From the NCBI GenBank assembly GCA_000310025.1, contig FN649755.1:761501-825500 (forward strand): a stretch of 64,000 nt of DNA, read 5' to 3'. Below, piece after piece: positions 55,501-64,000 of the stretch. Below the pieces are notes generated by a model. That model saw nothing but the letters and a program-made list of their open reading frames with translations, did not search any database and had not been told where the DNA came from. The translations under genes and the position numbers were made by a program. Every line of letters begins with the position of its first letter. Positions within the stretch are counted from its first letter, which is position 1. The stretch is from Ectocarpus siliculosus (taxonomy: Eukaryota; Sar; Phaeophyceae; Ectocarpales; Ectocarpaceae).

Positions 55501-58500
55501 ACGCTACCGTAGCACATGTGGACATTGCTGATCTCCCCCACACGAACTATTCCCACTGTGCAGATGACCCGATCCAACAACGTACCTCGTGAGACCGTCA
55601 CCAGGCTCTCTTACACACACACGTATAGCACCAGGTTGACTGCGTACGGGTTTCAGTCTCGATTGCAGAATGCCGGTGAATATATCTCTGTCTGACCACC
55701 AAAACGCTGCTTTGTGCAGGAGTCATCCCGACGGAGCTGGCAAACTTGAGTGCCCTTTCGACATTGAAGTATCAAACCAACGCACCAAAATCCATCTGGC
55801 GCCGTCGCAAGAAACTTACCGGTGAGTACGAAGCATGAACAAAGCACACATAATGGATTGGTTATGTCAAAGGTGATGGCCAGCACAAACGTGGAGAATA
55901 CTTCCGTGTACACGCGTTCTGAAAATCATGTCAAACATAGTAGCGAGCGATCTCCGTTGAGTTGCAGCTCTAAACAAAAGCGTCTACCGTTACCATCACA
56001 ATATGGATAGACCCTCAACGTACTAGCAAGTACAAAACTTTGCATGGTTTATCAGACCGAATTTTGTACGGATTCCGCCAAGATTGGATAGTGATACTTG
56101 TCGTGTCCCACAGGCTAGTACACAGTGCATATACGGAGGCTCTTACCCGTGTCCGAGGTCCTTGAGGTTTGCGCTATCCAATCCCTGGAGGATTCAAGCT
56201 TGTATCCATTATTTTGCTTGCGGGAATGGCCATGTCAAACACGTCGGCGATGGTCGAAACCAAGTTGATCCGAAAATGGCAACTATTCACTATCAATTGG
56301 AAGGAATAAATCTCCCGAAAATACCATGTTATCTTCGCCATGACTTGGTGCTATGTGGTCGCAGGCCTCCGGAACGGCCTCTGTGTCACATTGTCCGACT
56401 TCGTCGATAATCTCGCCCCTTGGCGTCCTTACGCCTTTTTTTTTCGCCAAGGGCGGTAATGTCCTACCATTGTTTATCTCAAAATGAGACAAGCAATAGT
56501 GATTTTTGGGTCGTGTTTCACCCCTCCTTGGTTTGCATTTCGAATTTCTCTGACCGCAACGTAGTTCTCGTCGCGGTTGGCACCATACTCTATTTTCTCA
56601 ATGAGGTACCCTACGTCTGGGATATGATTCATATGTTGTCAACCGTGCCCCCCATTTTTGGTTGTAAAAGGGGGAAGTATCCTCCAACAAAGATTTGATG
56701 AATCGTTCTCGGCATGACCCTGGCCACAAGGGGGAGGCGTGGGCTTGTATTACCTCATTCAACAACTGCAGGTCTGACATGGCGCTTCCCGACTCGTGCA
56801 CCACCTCTACAATCGTAGTTTCACCCGGAAGAAACTAGGCTTACAGTCTTCTCTTGACGCTATTCTCCTGCAGGAGGACCAAGGGATGGTGAGGGGCTTG
56901 ATTCGTGGAGGACACGAGTGCGGTTCGAACAGAGGACGAAACCTCGGACTCTTAAGGGTGATCAAAGGGGGAAGGACGCTCCCGTACCTCCACCCCCTGC
57001 CCCTACGGTCTTGCTACCGCAGCAGCAGCAGATTGACGCGGGCGACGAAACCGAGGAGGATGCCCCGGTGCTGCTTGACTCCCCCAACCAAAGACAGGAG
57101 GTGGTGGCGGGAAGCGCAAATTCTACGGGACGTGCTTCCACGTCCCCGGAGAAGGCAGAAGAAGTGGACCGATTGTTCAGAGCGCAGCTTGTGTCCTCTG
57201 CAGGGTTGGATTCACTCATCAGAGAAAACCCTGCAGCTCTGGAGAACATCCAACTGGCCATTGAGAGACAAGTCGCTGGGAGCTTTTATCCCGACAACGA
57301 GCTTGGTGACATGCAGAGTCGCCGGAACCTCGGCACGTTGGTGACCATGTCAACGGCGCTAGGCGAGGTGGCGGTGAGTCTTGTGCATGATACGATTCCC
57401 TCAGGATGCGGCAGAAATGGCTAGAAAAGCGTTGCGGCGACTAAACGATATCGGAAATGGAAGGTGGCAATTCGACTAGTCGCCAATCACGCAATGCTAC
57501 CCGTGTGCGCAGCTGAGGCACACCGAGGACATGAACGTCCAGCGGAAGGAGCTAGCCCTGCCTCCGTTTTCGAAGGCATACTACACCGCCATCAGAACCG
57601 GTTTATGCAAAGCCTACCTCGCAGCCAGCGCCATCGACAGTGACTGGGTGATCACGAGCAAGACCGGCGGCATGGGCAAGGTGGGCGCCGCCTTAGGATC
57701 TGAGCCTACGGACTCGCGTATCCTGCACTGTCTATAATCGCAGTGTTCATGGAATGCTCGCTTCCAGTCATTTGAAGCCCCACTGTTTTCTTTGCTATTT
57801 CAGGTAGGAGCGGCCTTGAAGCTGATGTCGAGCGCCGTTCCTTTGATCGGTGGACTGCCCAAACTAGCAGGCAAAGCGTTGGAGGCTGGAGACACCTATC
57901 TCCAAACTCGGCGACTGGTAAAGGTGCGTCTGGCGTACGACGTACTTGGTTGAATGCTGGATTGGCGTGCGCGATGCTAGACACGACTCGTACACCCACC
58001 CTCTCAAAACGAGTATGAACAACACCTACGTCCACATTCGATACTTGGCAGATCACGGCTATGGCTCCTGACACGGTGGAGTGTTGCTCTCTGGCGAGAA
58101 GGTTGGCCCTTCAACTAACCGACGGTCTCAGAAACAACGCCAGCGCCACGGACGACGATAACAACCAAGTTTGGGTGAACACCACGGCGGGCATGAACGG
58201 TGCGGTGGGAAAGAAGGACTGAATATCACAGCTCCGTTCGGATCGACCAGTCAAATCTCTTGTTCGTCACTGGAGATCGCAGGCGCATGGCTGCATGTTG
58301 AGATGTTTAAATTAATCGAAATGTGCCGTCATGTGGACTCTCCTGTTATCCTTCGGGGTTGGAGTACATTTCCACCTATCGCCAGCGAAAGTACAAACGC
58401 ACTGCCCCGAGCGCAGAAGAGCGCCAACTGTCCACGCACCAACTTTCTAACCTTTATTGACTGTGGCAACGATATTGTTTTGTGTTTCTCAGGCGGGTCT

Positions 58501-60772
58501 GGATGTGGCCGAGGCGCAGATATGATGCCTGGGGACATGAGCGAAGAGGACGTCTTTAAATACTTGCTTGAAGAGGTGACCGCCGACGAACGAAACGACC
58601 ATGTAAGTCCATGAAACACGACATAGGACATAGGCATGGTTATTGTTGGCCGTTGTGTGGCCAAACCGTCGTCTACCCTAAGGAGGTTTCAACATGGGAA
58701 ATGTCTTCCAGAAAGAAGAACGATACCGCTCTAATCATGTCGACTATGATCCCCTTTCTTTCCTTCAGGGCGGGAAGCGACTGGGCAAGAGGCACCTTCG
58801 CAAGCTGTTGAAAGCTATTCAGGGAGGTTGCCTTGACGGCTCAAATGGCACCGTACAAAAGGTGAGGACTCGCATGTGTTCCGGCCACAAGGTGTATGTC
58901 GTCTGTGGTTGCATTTTTCCTTGTGGGTTCTTGGCCCGTCGCGTAGCTTTTGCAGCTGATCCGTATTGCCGAGTGAGGGACGGGAACATTGACACCAGTC
59001 TCCGTAAAGGCTGGAGGGCTTTCGACTCTAGCGGGGCACACGCTATTGGCACAGACGTATCGTGATTGGAAGGAAACGGTTCCATCAAGACCCTCCATGA
59101 CACAATAATCGACAATTTTTTTCGGCTTGGACACGGTGTTCGTGTTGTTCACCTGTGATCAGATCAAGATCCTTCTACTGGAGATTCTTCCCGAGGCTGA
59201 TGATAAACCCGCCGCAACGCCCGGCACGCCGAAGGAAGTGATGGTCCGATCTCCGCCTGCTGGGGCGGCCGCCCACGACAGCGGGTTGCCCTCAAGGGCA
59301 GAGTTTGCCGCCATACAGGCAGAGTTAGCAGCCTTGAAATCCGCCAAGGACAAGCAACAAGCGGAGCTGGAAGAGCAGCAAGCAAAACTCGTAGCAGTGG
59401 AGTCCGTCAAGGAAAAACAGCAAGCTGAGCTGGAAGCTCTCAAGTCCGGCAGGCGACAGCAGAAAGCAGAGCTGGAAGGGTTGGCGTCCGCCAAGGATGA
59501 GCTCGAGCGCAAGGTGAAAAGCTACCGACTGCGCATGCAAAGGCAACTGTATGTTTGCGTGCTGAGCTATAGATTTCGGGCATTCAGCGTATTCTGAGTC
59601 GAGTGTCAACACGAAAAATAGCTTGGCGGATAACCTGCAAACTTTTCTCCCTCGCGATCAGGAAGCACTCTTCTCGTCGTGTCTGTTCAACTACACAGGT
59701 GAAAAAACTGGAGCAACATGTCCCAGAGCTCGACAGTGAGCCGGACGATGATGTGGATTTCGGTGAGTCAACTTGCTGTTGTGTTGCCACCACCTTGATC
59801 AGTGTAAGAAATCTACGGGCACGGCCGAGAACAGCACCTCCACCATCCCCAGGTTACTGAGCCGCTAGGTTGCCATCCCGCATCGTTCCCTTCTTGTGTA
59901 TTTTCACCACCGATGACAGGGGGTGAGCTGGCTCTCAGGCGAAGGGTGGCTGTATCAGAGACGGCGAAAGGGTTTTTGGACAGAGCTCGAGATAGAGGTG
60001 AGCCGACGGTCGACAACCATGGTCATCGTGTCCTCCAACATGGGAATGGGTGTTGGGTGGAGCCGGCTGTTCTACGTAGTCATCTTGGTACGGGACAAGG
60101 GCCGAGTACGCGGACCTATAGCTGAGGGTGTATTTGCTGTTGTTTGGGGAACGAGTCTTTCAGTCGTCTTCGTGAAGAAGCCTTGTGAACGGGACAATCA
60201 CAAGAATCTGGCGCTAGTTCCCAGCGGTCTGAGATTCCAATCCCGTATCACGACTGCGCACGAAATAATGGCGCTGTTGTTTCCCACACGGGCTCTGTTC
60301 CACGTGTACTGAGTCACACAATCAAGCCAACGTGCGCCCGGCTACTTCTTGCCCGTTCACCCTGTGCGATTTCGCCGCTCCCCCGCCCGAACCGCCCACC
60401 CCACTGTTGGATTTCTGCGGGAGATTTCGAACAAGAACTTGTGGCAGAGAGACTTCTGGCACGCTTACCCTTTCATGTATGTGCTTTCTCTGTTGCTGTG
60501 TATCAGCGGCGAGAGCGGTTGATCACCATCCGGTGACTGTCTCCGAACAAAGAGAGTTCGAGGCACTGCAGGACGAAAAGCACCGTGAACATGAAGCGAG
60601 ATTGAGAGAGCTTGAGGGACAGATCATTAAGGCCACCATACGACAGGGTGAGTCGCCTCCGCCGTTCACTCTTTGTTTTTTGCTCCGCTCTGGTTGGCAA
60701 CTGTACTGTAGACGAGCACGCTTCTCTCGTTCTGGTTTGGTGATGAATGCTGAGGACGTCATGCTGTGTTGA
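49404..60772 (+). CDS. LRR cassette-exon gene B (candidate recognition receptor)
   Basis: A paralogue of gene A in the same orientation. Exons: 49404-49578 (cap); LRR exons 51829-51900, 52316-52387, 52864-52935, 53645-53716, 53866-53937 and 54787-54858; 55720-55821 (34-residue variant); then 56874-57373, 57513-57680, 57804-57923, 58052-58199, 58493-58602, 58769-58861, 59163-59513, 59699-59762, 59920-59997 and 60507-60647. To here the frame is open for 827 codons. If the donor at 60648 is not used it stops at 60772 (868 codons). All seven LRR exons have consensus sites, so this copy looks intact. LRRs alternate E-type (PEALGAL) and W-type (PxWLGS). No signal peptide or membrane span is evident. 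Zambounis-type exon-shuffled LRR genes of Ectocarpus share the exon layout, but those described carry ROCO or NB-ARC modules, which I do not see here. Confidence 0.8.
50290..51000. repeat. Paralogous intron block
   Basis: Matches gene A intron segments 27640-28270 and 31640-32360, sharing for example GTTTCCCTCAAGAACA and GGGGCCTACTGGA. Each contains a tRNA-like stretch on the minus strand (about 50530-50620, 27860-27955 and 31990-32070) with a B-box-like TTCGAA or TCGAAC. The block precedes a decayed LRR exon and an intact E-type exon in all three places, so exon and flanking intron were duplicated as a unit. Confidence 0.7.
51001..51310 (-). repeat. Insertion with tRNA-like motif
   Basis: About 300 bp absent from the gene A introns. 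The minus strand carries GGTCAATGGTCTAACGGCTA, resembling a tRNA A-box region. A closely related motif beside a C/G run occurs in the tandem repeats at 62850 and 63475 (for example GGTCAATGGTCTAACGACTG). It probably belongs to a SINE-like or 3'-end repeat family. Confidence 0.45.
51440..51491 (+). pseudogene. Decayed LRR exon
   Basis: Parallels 32530-32583, ending in HLAG-like coding sequence and a GGTGAGAGC donor; the frame is broken (TAG within the block). Confidence 0.5.
51829..51900 (+). CDS. Gene B LRR exon (E-type)
   Basis: 72 nt, phase 1/1, acceptor CGTGCAG, donor GTGAGAG. LRR begins GTIPEALGVL, with variable core LKYLRFNHNKLT. Confidence 0.88.
52047..52105 (+). pseudogene. Truncated W-type LRR exon
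   Basis: Has an intact acceptor and begins GSIPVWLGFEKNLRQLVL, but its 3' third and donor are replaced by sequence normally found further downstream in the intron (TGTTGTGTCTGGTGG). This is a deletion joining exon to intron. Confidence 0.7.
52316..52387 (+). CDS. Gene B LRR exon (E-type)
   Basis: 72 nt, phase 1/1, acceptor GGTACAG, donor GTGAGAA. LRR begins GPIPEALGAL, with variable core LTFLELGRNKLT. Confidence 0.87.
52864..52935 (+). CDS. Gene B LRR exon (W-type)
   Basis: 72 nt, phase 1/1, acceptor CGTGCAG, donor GTAAGAG. LRR begins GPVPAWLGSQ, with variable core LRQLGLGANQLT. Confidence 0.87.
53645..53716 (+). CDS. Gene B LRR exon (E-type)
   Basis: 72 nt, phase 1/1, acceptor TGTGCAG, donor GTGAGAG. 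LRR begins GPIPEALGAL, with variable core LAHLYLGDNKLM. Confidence 0.87.
53866..53937 (+). CDS. Gene B LRR exon (W-type)
   Basis: 72 nt, phase 1/1, acceptor TGCGCAG, donor GTAAGAG. LRR begins GSIPTWLGSL, with variable core LEWLWLQSNQLV. Confidence 0.87.
   Translation, partial: VPSLHGWDLLSSWNGFGSKATSW
54787..54858 (+). CDS. Gene B LRR exon (HVP-type)
   Basis: 72 nt, phase 1/1, acceptor AATGTCAG, donor GTACGTG. LRR begins GHVPKELGNL, with core LRKLYLHDNHLS. The gene A counterpart at 36789 has lost its donor. Confidence 0.82.
55720..55821 (+). CDS. Gene B last LRR exon, 34-residue variant
   Basis: 102 nt, phase 1/1, acceptor TTGTGCAG, donor GTGAGTA. Begins GVIPTELANLSAL and ends with a basic WRRRKKLT segment. 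Same length as in gene A. Confidence 0.82.
56874..60772 (+). CDS. Gene B C-terminal region (10 exons)
   Basis: 56874-57373 is a 500-nt exon with a charged, Pro/Gln-rich linker, then SPEKAEEVDRLF and TLVTMSTALGEVA. 57513-57680 encodes LPPFSKAYYTAIRTG to KTGGMGK. 57804-57923 encodes the hydrophobic segment AVPLIGGLPKLAGKALEAGD. 58052-58199 has ECCSLARRLALQL; 58493-58602 has MSEEDVFKYLLEEV; 58769-58861 has KRLGKRHLRKLLKAI. 59163-59513 begins IKILLLEILPEADD and contains a coiled coil built of about four 14-residue repeats (KQQAELE). 59699-59762, 59920-59997 and 60507-60647 are charged helices. Splice phases match gene A exon by exon. The role is unknown; by position it would be the signalling or oligomerisation half of an LRR receptor. 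An open frame at 61172-61411 after a good acceptor (CATCTCAG) is out of phase with the preceding exon and is left out. Confidence 0.78.
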
Positions 60773-62817
60773 AAGTCTCCTGCACACGTTTACCCAAGAG
60801 CTCTTCTCCCATCTCACAGCTGGTCATGCACTGACTCACGGATGCACGTGGTACTGTCAAGGACCGTCTGCTTGCCCATGTCAACTACTTCTACTTCTAC
60901 GAACGTCTAAGAGAGTGGTGGTGCCGCCGACTTGTTTGTTGTTCATGGCTGTAGCTAAATTTTCCCGCACCTCCTATCGTTCTGTTTCATTCCACGTCTG
61001 GCATACCTTAGAAGTAGGTTCGCGAGTTACTGCATTAGTAGGTTGGGCAATTTCTCTTCAACGGCGAAACGAATTGCTTGCGTTCTCGGAGTGACGTCAC
61101 CAACAAGACGCCATGACGAGATGCCTGCTTTGTCTGGGGTTCTCCCGTTGTTCTTTTGGCCTCCATCTCAGGACGTCGATGACCCTCCATTCGCGCGCGC
61201 GGGAGAGCGGACAAATACCCTACAACAGGGCGTGATTGCCGCTGATAAAGCTTCGGCTCGAATTACCTCCTTGCTGTGGCGTTTGCGGCTGGCGAATGGT
61301 TCCATGGTGCCATCCATCGCCATGACCGAGGGAGACGTCAACCAGATGCTGTTGTTTCCACGTACCGTGGCACGAGGAAGAGGCGGAGGAAATCGCAACA
61401 GAGAGCGCTGAATCGAAACGGTTGTGTTGCGTTATTGTTTCTATTGGCGTTGGTTGTCTCTGCCTACCTGGGAATATGCAACTTTCGTGTTCGATCGGAT
61501 TGCTGTTTGGTTGGTTTCTCGACGCCCGTTCTAGTCGTTGGTACCAGCATGTGCGAAGTAGGAGTATCCCCGACACCCGAAGACCTGGGTGCATCGGTAT
61601 GGATACGACTTGGTGAGAATCCCCGCGTGAGACCTTCCCGGCGTGGAGCGGTAGCAACGATTATAGATTGACATCCAGGACGCAGCGAAATTACTCTCAC
61701 GACGTGCGTGGATTCCTGTCGGTCGATGTTGGGCTTGTGAAACCTCTCGCATGGGCACAGCGTCCTTGGTTTTGCGGGGAGCAAGTACCGTGTCCCCTGT
61801 GGTCGACAAGATAGGGGAAAAATGAAGCAAAGGTCGTTGTCTCAGTGGCACGGGAAGGGCACGTGCTTGCAAGATGTTTGATTATCGTTCCTGTTCTCCC
61901 GCAGCTGTAGCACAAGGACAGGCAAGCGTTTATGTCTCCGAGGTTAAGAGTGAGCAAGGTTTCAATCCACCATCTTTGTCAATCGACCGGCTCGTCATCC
62001 AGTTGAGGAGAGCGCTGATAAGTAAAAAAACTAATCCTCTGTTGTCGACATACATAGTCTTCGAATGGTTTGATTCGGCCTCTATTCTGTCATGGCCGTT
62101 TCACGTAATTTGTTTACCTGGTGCCACTAGTCGGTCCTAGTCTGACCCGGTGGGCATATCATTGTCGAAGTACTGCACAGCAGAAAGGATCTCGCGAGGA
62201 CTCGAGACATGGGAGTACGACTATTCGCTTTTTTTTTTGCATGCAATCCTGCGCTCTTTCGTTTCCCGTATAGTGTTGTCCACCTCGCGCGCATCTGTTT
62301 TGCGTGAGTACCATGTACCGCTGTTGGCGACACCACTCTGTGTACCTTCTACCGTACTCCAGCCGTCATTCTTGTCGGTCGAACACGTCCGTAGTCTCAT
62401 ACTCTATTTAGGTTCGTCGTCTGGTTTTCGGGCCGTCGATGACAAGCTCTACAGTACCCCATGTAGTGGTGTAGACTTGTTGGCCGCACGGTCTGTTTTT
62501 GTCGTGGTTCCGTTCCGTGTACATACATGTATAGTCGTTCATGCGTTCTTCGTGATGGACTTGACTTGCACCCCAAAAGTAATGGATCTTCACTACAGTA
62601 CATACTACCACCACCCCGATGACTCATCAGCACAGATACTTTTTTGCAGCCGATAAAGACATTTATTTGTAGCTCTCCCACCCAAATACCTGCGCCAGCC
62701 CACTTGCCTTAGTTCGTGTGTCGTCTCCTCATTGCAAAGGAGCACCGCGGGACATTGTAGGTAGGGTACACGTGAAAAGAATGTCAAGACACATAGGCCT
62801 ACAAATCGAAAATCGGG
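60773..62817. other. No gene supported
   Basis: Region downstream of gene B. The open frame 61172-61411 (DVDDPPFARAGERTN at its start, RGRGGGNRNRER at its end) follows a clean 3' splice site and could be a terminal exon if an unseen phase-correcting exon exists. Nothing else is recognised. Confidence 0.4.
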
Positions 62818-64000
62818 GTCATTCGGGGGGGGGGGGGTGTACTCATAGTCGTGCATGCCGCAGTCGTTAGACCATTGACCTCGCATCCATACAAAGCCGG
62901 GATGGAGCACGCCGGGTTCTCACCGGACCAGGCTCTCACATCACCAAGCGCGAAGCACCGCGAGGTATTTGGCGAGTCGCATGAAGGGTGCGCTGCATCC
63001 AGCTAAGGGTGTTCGGCATCTTGTGCTTACTTCCATGTGTACGGATGACAGCTACGTATAACTTAATGTATTTTCTGGTGCTTTCACTAGAGACAGTTGT
63101 AAGCACTGTGTAACTGCCTCGAGGATGCTTGACCATTTTAACACAGCGTGGTGCGATCATCCCCCGTTGCGCGGAGTGAGGGTTCTCGACCCCGCACAAC
63201 ATGATCTTCTCGACCACCATTATGGTTACCGCCAAAAAAAAAAAAACGAGGTAAAAAAAAACAGTAACCTGGTTGCCGAGTTCACGAAGTGAATTGGCTT
63301 GTTTTACAACGTCGTTGCCAAGCGACGAAAACCCGATCCCGATGGCAAACATGGAGGGGGGGCTTGTTTTACAACGTCGTTGCCAAGCGACGAAAACCCG
63401 ACCCCGAAGGCAAACACAGGGGGGAGCGTGTGGGAGGGGGGGGGGGGTGTACTCATGGGGGGTGTACTCATAGTCGTGCATGCCGTAGTCGATAGACCAT
63501 TGACCTCGCATCCCTACAAAGCCGGGACGGAGCACGCCGGGTTCTCACCGGACCAGGTTCTCACATCACCAAGCGCGAAGCGCCGTGAGGTATTTGGCGA
63601 GTCGCATGAAGGGTCAGCTTCCAGCTAAGGGTCTTCGGCATCTTGTGCTTACTTCCTTGCGTACGGATGACAGCTGCGTATGACTTAGTGTATTTTCTGG
63701 TGCTATCACTTCCAGAGACAGTTAAAGCACTGTGTAACTGCCTCGAGGACGCTTGACCATTTTAACACGACGTGGTGCGATCACCCCCCTTGCGCGGAGT
63801 GAGGGTTCTCCACCCCGCACAACATGATCTACTCGACCACCATTACGGTTACCGCAAAAAAAAAACAAGTTAAAAAAAGCGGTAACCTGGTTGCCGAGTT
63901 CACGAAGTGAATTGGCTTGTTTTACAACGTCGTTGCCAAGCGACGTAAACCCAACCTCGATGGCAGGCAAACACCGGGGGGGCTGGCTGTGCGCGGGGGG
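62818..64000. repeat. Tandem repeat, about 625-bp unit, running off the window
   Basis: Two copies with period about 625 bp: positions 62841 and 63466 share ACTCATAGTCGTGCATGCCG-like starts and stay co-linear to the window end. Within the first copy a 64-bp block (63297-63360 and 63361-63424, TTGTTTTACAACGTCGTTGC) is itself duplicated. Long G and A runs mark unit junctions. Minus-strand frames across it are repetitive and have no recognised domain. The tRNA-like GGTCAATGGTCTAACG motif on the minus strand links it to the insertion in gene B intron 1. Confidence 0.75.

Noticed and set aside
57651-57683. KTGGMGK looks like an NB-ARC or AAA P-loop
   Set aside because: It lacks the following Thr/Ser, is split by a phase-0 intron, and no Walker B, RNBS or GLPL-like motifs follow. 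Gene A has the same motif in the same non-P-loop context.
61172-61411. Possible terminal exon of gene B after a good CATCTCAG acceptor
   Set aside because: Joining it to the exon ending at 60647 gives a stop after a few codons. No phase-correcting exon or gene A counterpart was found.

Overview
The window is nuclear DNA of a eukaryote, most likely a brown alga (Ectocarpus-like stramenopile). The main reason is two long intron-rich genes in which each 24-residue leucine-rich repeat (LRR) sits on its own 72-nt phase-1 exon, an arrangement known from candidate immune receptors of Ectocarpus. Large paralogous introns, chromodomain-type Ty3/gypsy elements and tyrosine-recombinase retroelements fit the same assignment. 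It is an inference from architecture, not from a database match.

Layout. 1-1483 holds no gene I can support. 1484-8221 is a complete-looking tyrosine-recombinase retrotransposon (PAT/Ngaro-like, minus strand) with gag, RT-RNase H, recombinase and split direct repeats; gag and RT each carry a frameshift. 8779-10302 is a TA-flanked inverted-repeat element. 11050-22561 is a young Ty3/gypsy element on the minus strand with 635-bp LTRs, a perfect 4-bp target duplication, a primer-binding site abutting the 5' LTR, an extra upstream ORF, gag with a CCCH finger, and a 1934-residue pol. That pol contains a C5-cytosine-methyltransferase-like domain between RNase H and integrase. 22562-26711 is repeat-rich and contains an LRR relic.

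Two tandemly duplicated LRR genes follow on the plus strand: gene A (about 26712-44268) and gene B (about 49404-60772). Each has an N-terminal cap exon, a series of LRR cassette exons mixed with decayed LRR exons, and a conserved multi-exon C-terminal region ending in a coiled coil. I cannot assign that region to ROC-COR, NB-ARC or kinase. Exon lengths of most C-terminal exons are identical between A and B, and the assembled reading frames close without stops (792 codons for A; 868 for B if the last donor is read through). Between them lie a degenerate copy of the inverted-repeat element (45170-46690) and a palindrome with 483-484-bp arms (47269-48637). 62818-64000 is a tandem repeat running into the window edge.

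How it fits together. The LRR genes look like cytosolic recognition proteins (no signal peptide or transmembrane segment seen) whose ligand surface can be changed by gaining, losing or skipping symmetric exons. The surrounding mobile elements show that the locus tolerates frequent rearrangement. All splice calls are by eye, from consensus sites plus comparison between the two gene copies.
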